Assembly (NCBI GenBank): GCA_037957365.1
Contig: JARHVA010002128.1
Location: 721,501 to 785,500, forward strand
DNA: 64,000 bases
DNA from: Torreya grandis
Lineage: Eukaryota; Streptophyta; Pinopsida; Cupressales; Taxaceae
Direction of reading: 5' to 3'
Below the pieces are notes generated by a model. The model had not been told where the DNA came from. It was given only the letters and a program-made list of their open reading frames with translations, and did not search any database. The position numbers and the translations under genes are program-made. Positions 50,734 to 61,322 of the stretch are shown here, piece after piece (position 1 is the stretch's first letter; each line of letters opens with the position of its first letter).

Positions 50734-52428
50734 GGCATCGACATATTCAAACAGCCATTCCCCAATCATCCACCAACCCAAAATAATAATGTCCAGACCT
50801 GAATTGACAACACGCATGAACATGATATTCAAACTGTCAATACGGTCTAACCTTTCATCTCCAACCAACCTCAAGAGGTTAACTCATCTACTAGTCCATC
50901 ACGTGTGGATGAACCTCTTTCCCCGATCAATTCTTCATCAACCTCTCTCATCCTGGAGGATGCCTTAACTTTATCGGTGCAACCGATCTCACCATCCTCT
51001 TTTCTTATTCCTATGGAGGACCTAACCTTACCTACTCCTCACCCACAAGTGGAGGGCACCATAATTCTTGCCCTTTACCCACTTGAGGAGTCACACTCTC
51101 CAGTTCCTTCTCCACCAAGAGAAAAACCTGACTCTCCATCTTCCTCAACCAACGACAATCTAGCTAAAACTCCCACACACCTCGGGTCTGAGACTATTAC
51201 CACACCTAACACGTCTTCTCAAGGATCCCAACTTCATCCAACGTCCTCCCAACCATTTTCTCAACTAGTGGAGAAATTAGAACTTCTCCCTTCAAGGAAA
51301 GTGGAGCATCGGGGATTGTGGGAACATCTTAAAATTCTTCAACATTCCCGTGCCCTCTCATCTCATACTGCCAATCCTCCTAAGGTAGAATCACCCAAGA
51401 CTCCAAACAAAGACCAAACCACCGCTTCCAAATCTACATCTACCCAACCCAAACCAATCAAGCCATTTGGCATTCGCCCTCTCTCTACCCTCACTCACCC
51501 GCAAGTGAAGGTGGACTTGAACCAAACCTCACCCAAAGGTAGTCTTCCAACCAAGTCGAAGAAGACTGCCAAACCACAAAGACGAACTCCTCCTCCACCG
51601 TCAACTTTGCCCTCCATCTTAGGTCCTCATCCTTCCACCCTACTCGGCGTGCTTCTTACTCCAACCATTAACCAACACAAATTGCCTCCATTACTTCCTT
51701 CGCCAATCATAAGTCAACCTCTCAAAAATTCAGCACCTCTCACAAAGAAAGTGCCATCTTCACTTATCACCACACCACCAACCCAAAAGGTGGTACAAAA
51801 ACCTTCTTCAACATCTCCCAAGCAGAAGTCACCAGCACGTCATGTATTAACAAGCACAGATCCTTTAGAAGGTTCATACGCTTTAATATTACGTCAAATT
51901 TTGCAAACCTCTAGCATTACCCTTCCTTCCATCAAGCCATTCCAACCTCTTGGGTCAAAACCGTCTTGGTTCAATGATACAAAGATTTGTTTATATCATC
52001 GCACACCAGGGCACGATACCGAGACTTGTTGTGCCCTCAAGGCCGTCGTTTGCCATTTTATGGAGAAAGACACTCTTCTCCTTGAGGACACTCTTAACCA
52101 ACCCTTGTCACCTTCCCATCCAGCCTCATCAACCACATCAACGTCTCACCAACAGACCATAACCCCTTCTTCACCTACTATCTTTGAAATCAATGCCATT
52201 CATGTAACCACTAGGTCACAGAAGGACAAAGCGAAAGAAAAAGCTGCTATCCCTTGGACCTATCCTTTCGTCCAAGCACCTCAACCACCAAAACCCAGGA
52301 TTTCCATCTTAGGTGCGTCCCAACCCACTTCTTCACAGGCAATCACAGAATCTATGATAAAACAACTTCACCAAACGCCTGTGAAGATGACCTTATTCAA
52401 AGCTCCCCCCAACATCGTCAGGCTTTAA
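50734..52428 (+). pseudogene. Element G Gag-Pol linker with second knuckle module
   Basis: Same frame 1 as the knuckle part of gag, with two stops between 50,734 and 50,905 and then open to 52,428. Most of it is a Pro/Ser/Thr-rich disordered linker. At 51,868-52,090 a second copy of the upstream module appears: EGSYALILRQIL...SKPSWFNDTKI followed by CLYHRTPGHDTETC (51,988-52,029, C-x2-H-x4-H-x4-C) and an FMEKDTLLLED tail matching MLEKGELILDN. Near the end, ITESMIKQLHQTPVKMTLF leads into the protease region, whose natural continuation (QSSPQHRQALIKAL) is in frame 3. A single-base indel near 52,395 therefore separates them. Confidence 0.75.
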
Positions 52429-53546
52429 TCAAAGCCCTACAAGCAGCTGAGGTTCAACCTGAAGACCCTCAACCACTTGCTGCCTTAGTCCATTCTTTAT
52501 CCCCCATCACATCCATCACTTTCAGTAATTCTGAGATTCCTACCTCTATCGAGGAAGATCAGGATGCCACCCTTTTCATCACAGCCTACGTTGATCAAAC
52601 TCGTATTAAATGAGTTATGATTGATGGGGGCGCTAGCATCAACATCATCTCCACCCATGCCTTTGATCAGTTGGCTCTTCCCAAGAATTGCGTCTCTAAA
52701 ACTGACGCAATCTTGCGCTCTTTCAATGACACAACTGCTAACACCATCAGCACTATTGTCCTCCACATCAGCGTCGATCCACGCACAATCCCAGAGCTCT
52801 TCTACATCATCGAAGGAGAGTTCCAATACAACATCCTCTTAGGGCAACCTTGGATTTGTGCCATGGCTTGCATCCCTTCAACACTCCACCGTTGTGTTAA
52901 ATTTGAACATGACAAACAAATCCATGTCATTCCCACCGACCCATCACCTTTTAAAACCTGTAACACGACCTATAGCGCAAACGACGTTCTTATCCCACTT
53001 AAAGCATTAACCCAAGCATCGCCTCCATCTGCAAAAGCGTCAACTAGTGCGCAAACCGCGATCGCCACCACATCCTCTTCTCAATTACCAACCAAGGACC
53101 CCATGGACGACATCTTCCAAAGACTTTCACTAGGAGAATATCGTCTCCTTACTCTAGACATGTTCCAAACTCCTCAAGAGTATGGACAACTTCATCAACA
53201 CCCAAACTATGACTGTCAAATCAGGATGGTCATTCCTTATGGTCCTCCTAGCCTTCGCACCAATCTTGTCTATGGGGGGCTGGATCAAGCCCCTACTGAA
53301 TCAAATCCTTCTTCCTTGCCTCAAATCTTCACATCAAATTTCTCCTTTCTTAGCAACCCCACCTTTGCACATACCTATCTTTATAGGTGTGCATGGAAGG
53401 GTTTCGCCTTTGGACGTTACAAACAAGGTTCTCATCAACCTGTCGAAACACCCAATGATGATAATGTGAAGAAATGGTATGGACTGGGTTTCCAAGAACC
53501 CACTGAGACCTCCACAAACCTTTCCCCTGAACTAGCCATCGACTAA
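52396..53546 (+). pseudogene. Element G aspartic protease
   Basis: Frame 3. After a helical lead-in (SPQHRQALIKALQAAEV) there is one TGA at 52,611-52,613, then the catalytic loop MIDGGASINIIS (52,617 on; D-G-G in place of D-[ST]-G). The flap and C-terminal signature FQYNILLGQPWICAMACIPS and LHRCVKF follow near 52,826-52,910. A long low-complexity region follows to the stop at 53,546, including repeated Pro/Ser stretches. In the family it cuts the Gag-Pol precursor. Apart from the single TGA the domain looks well preserved. The next domain resumes in frame 2. Confidence 0.85.
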
Positions 53547-53699
53547 TTTCTTCTAGACTCACCAATTTTTCCATCCTCACCTACGGAGTCAGTGGTTTCC
53601 ATCCCTCCTAGTTTTTTTTTTCCATAAACACCATCCGCTTAGAACCCCTAACCTATCATCTCCACGGGGTTCCCAAATCTCTTCCTCTCATTTATCCTA

Positions 53700-55342
53700 G
53701 CATGATAGACGATGATTCATCAACCATCAACACAGTCCACTGCATAGACGATGATGCCATTCTTACCTATATGGGCGCTGATGACTCTTTCATTCAATGC
53801 TCCCTCCCTTCTAAAACGTAGGTTATGTTAAATGAATCGACCATTAACATTAACCTTCCATCTTCCGATGTTCCTCATGTCTTAAAAATTGGTCAATCTT
53901 TAGACACTCAGGAGCAGCTTGACTATACCCAGTTCCTCTCTGACCATAGCAAAGCCTTTGCCTGGACATACGTCGATATGCCTGGCATTGATCCTACCAT
54001 TGCTACCCATAACATCGTCACAAACCCAGAGGCTAAGCCTGTTAGGCAAAAGCTTCACAAAATGCATCCTCATGTTGCACTTCTTGTTAAAGAAGAGCTT
54101 TAGTGTCTTCTTTCAGTCTCTTTCATCTAACCCATCGATTATCCACAGTGGTTCTCTAACATCGTTCCTATTACCAAAATGACTGGGGGGATCTGAATCT
54201 GTACGGACTATCGTGACCTCAACTTGGCTTGTCCCAAGGATGACTTTCCTGTTCCAAACATTGACCAACTTGTTGATCTCACAGCCGGTCATGAGATGCT
54301 ATCTCTCATGGACGGGTTTTCAGGATATAATCAAATCCTGGTTGCACTGGAAGATCAGCACAAGACCACTTTCATTACCCCATGGGGGACTTTCTGCTAT
54401 CGGGTCATGCCTTTAGGCTTAAAGAACGCAGGCACCACTTATCAGCGTGTTATGACCTACATTTTTCATGATCTCCTCCATAAAATCATGGAAGACTATG
54501 TGGATGACCTATTAGGCAAGTCCAAACTTCATCGTGACCATCTAACTATTCTCAAAATCATCTTCTCTCGACTTCTTCAATACAATGTTCGCCTTAACCC
54601 CAAGAAATGTGTTTTTGGGGTCCTCTCTGGTAAGCTTCTAGGCTTCATTTTTTCCTTCTGTGGCATCGAGATAGATCCCGCCAAGATCTGCGCTATCCTC
54701 GAAATGCCACCCCCATCTAATCTCAAGCAGCTTTGCAGTTTGCAAGGGAAACTCTAGTCCATTCAACATTTTATCTCGTAACTTTCTGATCGTTGCCAAC
54801 CTTTTCATCATCTTCTTAAAAAAGACATCTCTTTTACATGGGATAAGGATTGTCAAGAGGCTTTTGAAGCCCTTAAACGCTATTTGATCTCCCCACCTGT
54901 CCTCATTCCACCTCAAGATGATAAACCCTTTTACCTTTATATCTCCGCAACCAATCATTCGTTAGGTGCCATGATCGCGCATCAAGATGAGCAACACCGC
55001 GAGCAAGCAGTTTACTACATCAGCCGAACATTAGTTGACTATGAAACTCAGTACACCCATACCAAGAAACTTTGTTTGGCATTAGTCTTTACTGCTACTA
55101 AGCTCTGCCATTATCTTCTTAACCACAAAACCTTCGTCATCACTCACACCGACCCTCTCAAGTATATGCACTCCAAGCCTTATCAGAATCAACGTATGGC
55201 TTGGTGGCTCATGTTGCTTGCTAAGCTCGACCTCAAATTTGTCCAACAAAAATCTATAAAGGGGCAAGCAATCGCTGATCAATTAGCCGATGCCTCACTT
55301 CCCGACAATCAACCTTCTCACTGTGAGTTTCCTGACGAGTCC
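53700..55342 (+). pseudogene. pol: Element G reverse transcriptase and first RNase H
   Basis: Frame 2 from about 53,700, with stops but no frameshift. The pre-RT segment (SDHSKAFAWTYVDMPGIDP) leads to KPVRQKL, TDYRDLNLACPKDDFPVPNIDQL, the palm motif SLMDGFSGYNQI, TPWGTFCYRVMPLGLKNAG, and an intact YVDD box at 54,497-54,508. LNPKKCVFGV and GKLLGF follow. The connection and classical RNase H follow (FYLYISATNHSLGAMIA, about 54,915-55,000; HKTFVITHTDPLKYM; GQAIADQLAD). In Tat elements this first RNase H is the degenerate one, and here the first catalytic Asp is not evident. Stops include TAG 54,101, TGA near 54,196 and TAG 54,755. Confidence 0.88.
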
Positions 55343-55699
55343 ATCGCCACTCTTTCTACCAATGATGCCATTTATCAAATGACCATGTTCTTCGACGGCT
55401 CCAAATGTCAACTTGGTGGAGGTGCCGGGGTCATTCTCATCCCTCTCGAAGGGGAGCCCATGCCTCTACCTTTTAAACTCGACTTTGAATGTACCAATAA
55501 TATGGCCGAATACGAGGCCTTAATTTTGGGACTTCAGACCACCCTTTCCCTCAACATCAAGACCATCAACATCTTTGGCGACTCACAGCTCGTCGTCAAT
55601 CAGGTCAATGGTTCATATCTCTACAAAAATGAAATTTTGCAAAGGTACAAAAACCGTGTTGACATTCTTCTTGCATCTTTCAACCATCACTTATTGTAG
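55343..55699 (+). pseudogene. Element G second, archaeal-type RNase H
   Basis: Directly downstream in the same frame 2. The catalytic residues are in place: Asp in MFFDGS (55,394-55,396), Glu in the MAEYEAL motif (about 55,508-55,516) and Asp in FGDSQLV (55,580-55,582). The GGGAGVIL strand and VNQVNG helix are typical of the archaeal/plant-type RNase H domain found, besides the first one, in Tat-group Ty3/gypsy elements. It would remove RNA from RNA-DNA hybrids during replication. It ends at TAG 55,697-55,699, after which the frame continues (TIPRLTNKFADTMASLAS). The domain itself is free of stops. Confidence 0.88.
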
Positions 55700-57142
55700 A
55701 CTATTCCTCGATTGACGAATAAGTTTGCTGACACCATGGCTTCCCTTGCCTCACATATTCCTTCATCATCATCATCATCCTCATCGAGAATTTATGTCAT
55801 GGTACATCGTGTGCCATTGCCTTCGTGCATTTCCACTGACATCAATCTTGTCCACACCATAGACTTTAGTTCACAAGATGTTTGGTATAAACAACTTGAG
55901 GACTACTTGACTCATTCTCTCATTCCTCCCAACCTCTCTAGCAATGCGCGGTGAGCTTTCATCAAACGCACCATTCACTATACCATGCTAGGTGGTCTTC
56001 TTTATAAGCGAGGTTTCGATGGCCTCCTTCTTTGCTGTCTCACCTCCACTGAAGCCTCTCATGCCATTAAGCAAGCCCACGATGGGATTTGTGGCAGACA
56101 TTTCAGTGGAAATTTGGTTGCCAAGCACATCCTTCATCTAGGCTATTATTGGCCTACTCTTCATCAAGACTGTAGCGATTATGTTCGGTGATGCGTCAAG
56201 TGTCAGCAACAAGCTAACTTGTTTCATCTCCCCAGCCATGCCTTACAAGTTGCTCAAGATTTTTGGCCTTTTTCACAGTGGGGTTTAGATCTCATCGATG
56301 AGATTAATCCTCATTCATCTCTTTGTCATCAGTCCATCATCACCACCACTAAGTATTTCACTAAGTGGGTGGAAGCTATTCCTCTTGTCTCCACAAAAGC
56401 TGACAAGATTGTCAACTTCATCAATAACCACATCATCTGTTGCTTCGGTGTCCCTCATAAAGTCATCACCGACAACAACAAGTCCTTCAAAAACAAAGCT
56501 ATCCAAAAGCTATGCGCTTCATTTGGCATCAAGCTCAGTTTCTCTTCGCCTTACTACCCACAAGCAAATGGGCAGGCAGAGGCTTCCAACAAAATTTTGA
56601 CTAAAATTCTCATGAAGGTGGTCAACGACACTGGAAGGGACTGGCACATTCAAATTCCCTTCGCTTTGTGGGCTTATCGCACTAGCATCTGAACCTCTAC
56701 GAGCGCTACCCCTTTTTCTCTCGTGTATGGAACAGAGGCTGTCCTACCTCTCGAAGTACAGATCCTGTCTCTTCACATTTCTCTATGTGACATTCTTTCC
56801 AATGATGACTTTCGTCAAGATCGTTTAGCTCAATTAGAGTTACTTGATGAGCGTCGTCTTGCTGCCCTTAATCATCTCCATGTCTATCAAAGTCGAATCA
56901 GACGAGCCTATAACAAAAATCTGAGAGAACGAGACTTTAATATCGGAGACCTCGTCCTCAAAGAGAATCAACATGTGACTAATATGGAATGAAGTAAGTA
57001 AGGCAAATTTGCTCCTAATTGGCTCGAACCTTACATTATCACGCACAAGTACGGATCAGGGACTTATCATCTGTCTTCTCTTGAAGGCCGACTAGAACCT
57101 GAACCCCTTAATGCGTTGCATCTACGACCATTTTATTGCTAG
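55700..57142 (+). pseudogene. Element G integrase
   Basis: Frame 2 throughout, with stops at about 55,952, 56,189, 56,690 and 56,990 and a natural-looking end at TAG 57,140-57,142 (after NALHLRPFYC). The N-terminal H-H-C-C zinc finger lies at about 56,060-56,215 (AHDGICGRHF...CVKCQQQ). The catalytic core is complete: Asp in WGLDLID (56,288-56,290), Asp in ITDNNKSF (56,471-56,473) and Glu in NGQAEASNK (56,579-56,581). The C-terminal domain has FNIGDLVLK (about 56,938) and KFAPNWLEPYII. No chromodomain follows, as expected for non-chromoviral elements. Without the stops this would be the enzyme joining element DNA to the host chromosome. Confidence 0.88.
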
Positions 57143-58566
57143 TTGAGTACTTGTTTACTTAACAATTAACTTGAGCTCGTCCCTTGAGCAATCCCTCATC
57201 CAGCTAATCCTATTATTTTTCAACCCTACTTCCTTTAATAAATCCTCTAAAACCCTTTTATATAGTATGGATACTTTGTCCTAATAAAAGGGAGCCCTTG
57301 AACTTTTATAAGTCTTGTCCATGACTCAAATTCCTATCAACAATCAATCAAGATGTCAAAATAACCAAGGTCACAAAATCAAATTAAAAAGCAGACTGCT
57401 CCCTTGAAGGACAACTGTACTATCATTGCTGTAACTAATAGACTGCTCCCTCGAAGGACAGCTATTCAAAATCCCTTTTATTAAGCAAAGATCTAGACCA
57501 CTCCCTTGAAGGAAGGCTATGACTAAATCTGGCAATAAACAACACTATTTTAGAAGCTTCTCGCATCGATCAGCTTCATAACTGACCATCAAGCACAATG
57601 ACATCACTATACAGGCTTCCCGTATTGATCAGCCTCAAAAAAAAAAAAAAAAAAGTCATGGACTTGGCTTATGTTGTCTCAGGGTCTCCTATACAAAGGG
57701 GCAAAGTTATCTCTACTCTTAAAACGGGTTGTCCTATCCTCCTTTCTTATAACCTGCTCAAGGGACTTCGAGCTCACTTTAGTGTCAAAGTGATTCGATC
57801 ACCACCCTAGCATAAATTATGGTCAACGACGCAACACATGAATGGGGTTTTTAGTTCTAATAACCCCTATCTATACTGACTTTTTGGTCCTTGTCAAGGA
57901 AAGAGCAAATATGCCTTTCACTTCTCTTTTTACACTTTAGTCACATTCAACCAAAACCTTTTCAAACATACCCATGACTATGACCATAACCTTGACCTTG
58001 ACTAGACCATCACCCACTTTAACTCTTCCTCCCTTTTGGGAGAACTACATAGGCCTGAGGCCCCTAACAATAGGGGCTATGTAAGCAGCACTCAGTTGAC
58101 ATGGGGTCTTCTGGGGTTAGCTTGGCCACTTTCTTTGTCACTTTCTTCAATCTCCTTCTCTCGTCACCTGTCAATCACATCACAGTCAATAATATATTCA
58201 CATAATCATTAATATACTCTCATTTTCATTATAACATCATAAGTCATTAGTCATAAATTTCATCTATCATAACTCATTAAACATTTGCATAATCCACAAG
58301 TTAAACATTCCATATCACATCTATCATCATCTAATCATCATAAATCACTATATCATCATTAAACACAACATTTACATCATTCTCATCATTAGCATCATCA
58401 TAATCATCATACATATCATATCAAAACATGCATCATGAAACACATCAAACATTTATAACATCTCCATAACACATCAATAGCTAAAATCTCATCATATATA
58501 TATATATCAAAAAATTAGTTTTATACAAAGCAGACACAACCTGTATCTGTCTCTCGCTCTCAAAAA
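57143..58566. other. Element G 3' spacer, non-coding first part
   Basis: No gene recognised on either strand. Short repeats are present: three copies of a 'agactgctccctYgaaggacagct' block at about 57,391-57,417, 57,440-57,464 and 57,493-57,517, and two of 'gcttcYcgYatYgatcagcYtca' at about 57,555 and 57,613. An A18 run is at 57,637-57,654. From about 58,160 to 58,500 the sequence is low-complexity ATC/TCAT-rich, ending in a short TA run. Confidence 0.6.
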
Positions 58567-59796
58567 TCAAATACATCTCTCGTCTTCAGCTCGTAGGCCG
58601 GTATATACATCAAAAATAATAATACAACTCTGGGGCTGCCCTCAAGGCTGTGGCTGTGGTGGTGGTGGCGGTGGTCGAGAAGAGGCTGTATCTCCTCCTC
58701 CCTCTAATCTCTACCATCTGCGTGACCCTGAAGCCATCGCTCGTGACATCGATCTCTGTCTGCTCTGCTCCGCCCTCATCTCCGAGTATCATTGTATATG
58801 AGGGATCCCCCTGATGACCCTCTCATAGTACGCGATCTCGTCCAGCGCATCATTGTATCTAACCATAGATACAGTCTGTGATGGACCCATCTGCCCTACT
58901 CCTGTAGCCTGTCCAGACCCCTGTGGATATGCCTGACCTTGGTACACTGATACTGATGGTCCTACCTCTTGTGAAAATGCTGGCTATTGTGATGGCTGCT
59001 GCCATGGGCCCTGCCCTCCAACACTCTGCCCTACCACTACCTGTGCATGGGCTGCTGCCAGCTATCCCTGTAATAGAGTGACCTGCACTGTCAATGCTGC
59101 CACCTGACCTGTCATCTCTCCCAGCTACCCAGTCACCCCTGCCAACTGACCCTACAAAACTAAGACCTGGGCTTGAGCTGTGTCCCTCTCCTCGTAGGAT
59201 GTATCCCACTCCCTGGTGATGGCCTATAGATCTAGCTGCTGCCTGACCTGTATCCCTCTGTACTGACCTACCCACCATGCCGTATAGGCCTCTGTACACC
59301 CTAGATCGACTATCCCAAGTCCTCCCGACAACTCCTCAAAATTGGGCTCCTCTGTCTCCTCTGGAAGTGGGAGCAGTGCCTCTATGTCATCCCGTCTATA
59401 TTATGGGAAGGCAGGAGGCACATCCTGTAACAGCCCGTACTAGCGCCACACTCTCTCTGTAGGGATTCTCTCGAGCTCATTGGCTCATCTGCCTCTGATC
59501 CATCTCTGGCTCTGAGCTCCAACCAGCTGCTCTCCCTGGTCTCTAAATACTGGATAGACCAAATATGGTCTCCAGATGATGTCTGCCGGGATCAAACCCT
59601 CCAGTACCCCTCTGTAGTGGTCAATGTCCCTAACCACTCCATCCATCCGTGTCTATGCCATAACCTCGTGCCATCATCTGAATCCAACTCTGAAGCCAGC
59701 CTGAATCGCCACTAGGAGGCTGAGAGGTCGTGTGACTACTATGTGCTCATAGGCCTAGCAATGTAGCAGGTGGCCCACACATAGACTGTACCGTCA

Positions 59797-60369
59797 TCAC
59801 CGACTGATACCCCACAGCTTTCTGTACACCTGGGCCAAAAACACAGGTGCCCAGGTAAACACTATCCACTGCTCCAGCATATCAATCAAAACTCCAGTCA
59901 TAGCAACTAGAAACCTGCCGCCCTCTGCATCCGACAATGCATACACTGTGATGCCAATCATCATCAGAATGGCTAGCTGATGTGCCTCCTCATCCGCCGT
60001 GTATAATGGCTCATAGGCAAAACTCACTGAGTGGTAGCTCGTCTCTGTGGCATGCTCTCCAAATAGCATCACCATATGAATGTCATGCGCCTCTCTCAAG
60101 CACGCATACAAGTCTGCTCCATGCACCGATAGCCACAAAATCTGATAGATGTCCTCAACTGTGACTGTCATCTCGCCCATAGGTAGGTGGAAGGTAATGG
60201 TGGCATGGTCCCACCACTCGATCAAAGCAACCATAAGGCTCACATCCCTCGCCACTCTGTAGTAGCGTCTCAACCCGCCTAGTCCAACAGCGCTCATCTG
60301 CGCCCACTCCTCGATGAACACGCCTCCATGCATCTGCGTCAGCAAAGTCAGGAGGCAATCCCGCAGCAT
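59797..60369 (-). pseudogene. PMD core of the antisense gene, longest open segment (190 residues)
   Basis: The stop-free part of exon 2, beginning MLRDCLLTLLTQMHGG. It contains the FHLPMGEM-T-x-T-VEDIYQILWL-x-VHG block, which aligns in style with the 'TFHLPCGEMTxTLQDVxxLLGLPIDG' core of PMD proteins, then a helical region ending in APVFLAQVYRKLWG. The next two codons beyond Ser-Arg are consecutive TGA, readable as CGA-CGA hit by CpG deamination. The other minus-strand open frames nearby (60,155-60,358 and 58,859-59,299) are out of frame with this gene and are shadows. Confidence 0.78.
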
Positions 60370-60384
60370 CAGAGTCTATCTAGC

Positions 60385-60906
60385 CTGCACCCACCCAAAG
60401 CAATCTCATGTTAACATTGTTCCTACTTTTCCTATTTTACCAACCTATTTGATCATTTATGCCTACCCCGACACCCAGGAAATCTTTGAACGTAATTTCA
60501 ACCCCTCAACTTAAACTTTTTTCATTCCTCTTTTGACCAGGTAGCCACCGACATCGGTTAACGTGTCAGCGACGACACTCTCCTAACCGACGTTGGTCAC
60601 TTGGTGACCGATGTCGGCAAGTTAGTAATCAACGCTGATCGTTGGTCGGCTGACGCTAGCTTTATCGCCGATGTCGGCGACTGGTTCGGCCCTAGGGCCG
60701 AACGAGGCGAGCCCTAATTTTTAGGGCTTCCCCATTTTATCTCCTAAACTACCCAAAAAACCCTCTAAATTACTCCTAAACTCTCCTAGACAACCTACCC
60801 ACCTTCTTAGCTACCCTCCCCCCTCAATTTCTGTGTAAAATAACAATATTTCAAAAACTAAATTCAAAGTCAAAATGAATCAAATGTGGTTCAAAGACCC
60901 TCCTAC
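60385..60906 (-). other. Predicted intron of the antisense PMD gene
   Basis: GT (60,906-60,905, context GAG|GTAGGA) to AG (60,386-60,385, context TGCAG|GC) on the minus strand, phase 0 on both sides. Because the element replicates through sense RNA, an antisense intron would not be spliced out, so it can persist. The acceptor pyrimidine tract is weak. Palindrome cluster 4 lies inside. Confidence 0.45.
60547..60678. repeat. Palindrome cluster 4 (inside predicted antisense intron)
   Basis: Units related to ACCGACGTCGGT at 60,547, 60,568 (degenerate), 60,586, 60,607, 60,649 (degenerate) and 60,667. Steps are 21, 18, 21, 42 and 18 bp, the same spacing rule as in the leader. It is followed by the CG-rich inverted repeat TTCGGCcctagGGCCGAA near 60,685-60,702. 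Confidence 0.85.
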
Positions 60907-60990
60907 CTCATCCCGTCGACGCCGGTGTGGTGGCACGATGGGTGCCACTAGTGGTGGACCTCTCGCAGGCCCTCTACTCCCCTCTGCCAT

Positions 60991-61219
60991 CTCTTCTGTC
61001 CTAATGGCTTTTCACGCTCTTGCTGACTCAAACGCATCCTTGTAGCATCCAATCAGTGCCTTCTCTCCACCAATGCTCTTCTGCCACCTCGCACTACTCC
61101 CTGACTCAGCGCAAGGTCACTATCACTCAACAAATTCTAGAGCTCCTTTTTCTCTTTCAATCAAATAGCAAATGACTTTTGGTGGGCCGCCAATCCAGTT
61201 TTGTTGGATTTGGCAGGCC
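60991..61219. other. Upstream region of the antisense gene
   Basis: No sense gene. Relative to the antisense gene this is the 5' flank between exon 1 and palindrome cluster 5. No obvious TATA box on the minus strand. Confidence 0.35.
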
Positions 61220-61322
61220 ACCGACATCAGCATCGGTGTGCCCTAGGCTGTTGATGTCGACCAATTTTCGCTGACATCAGTCTATTTTTGACACCGACGA
61301 CGGTTATATAGCTGACGTCGGT
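61220..61322. repeat. Palindrome cluster 5 (upstream of the antisense gene)
   Basis: Five units at 61,220, 61,250, 61,270, 61,293 and 61,311 (steps 30, 20, 23 and 18 bp). The last, GCTGACGTCGGT, keeps the GACGTC core. The cluster lies about 230-330 bp upstream of the predicted antisense ATG. Confidence 0.82.

Larger units (their letters stand above)
58567..60990 (-). pseudogene. Antisense plant mobile domain (PMD) gene inside element G, two predicted exons
   Basis: Predicted exon 1 is 60,990-60,907 on the minus strand: 28 codons, MAEGSRGPARGPP... ending RRRRDE. A GT donor follows and an AG acceptor lies at 60,385-60,386, both phase 0 (intron 522 bp). Exon 2 (60,384-58,567) is one continuous frame of about 605 codons with about 17 stops (mostly TAG and TGA) and no frameshift. 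The PMD signature sits at about 60,260-60,140: ALIEWWDHATITFHLPMGEM then TVEDIYQILWL. Later PMD-type segments are DIDHYRGVLEGLIPADIIW (near 59,620) and AYTAWWVGQYRG (near 59,265). A coiled coil with heptad Leu/Gln follows (59,195-59,045) and a Gln/Gly/Pro-rich tail. PMD proteins (MAIN/MAIL1 family) are nuclear and linked to silencing and genome stability. Exon 1 and the intron are inference. Confidence 0.75.

Noticed and set aside
52380..52428. Programmed frameshift between the linker frame and the protease frame of element G
   Set aside because: The junction lies within a motif that runs continuously in the family style, no convincing slippery site is seen, and other frameshifts (near 50,258) look random. 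A single-base mutation is simpler.
57637..57654. A18 run as the tail of a processed retrogene
   Set aside because: There is no coding sequence upstream, no duplication around it, and it sits in an element spacer. It is probably a simple homopolymer.
58859..59299. 146-residue minus-strand open frame as a separate gene
   Set aside because: It is out of frame with the PMD gene. The correct frame encodes the coiled-coil region with TAG stops at Gln positions.
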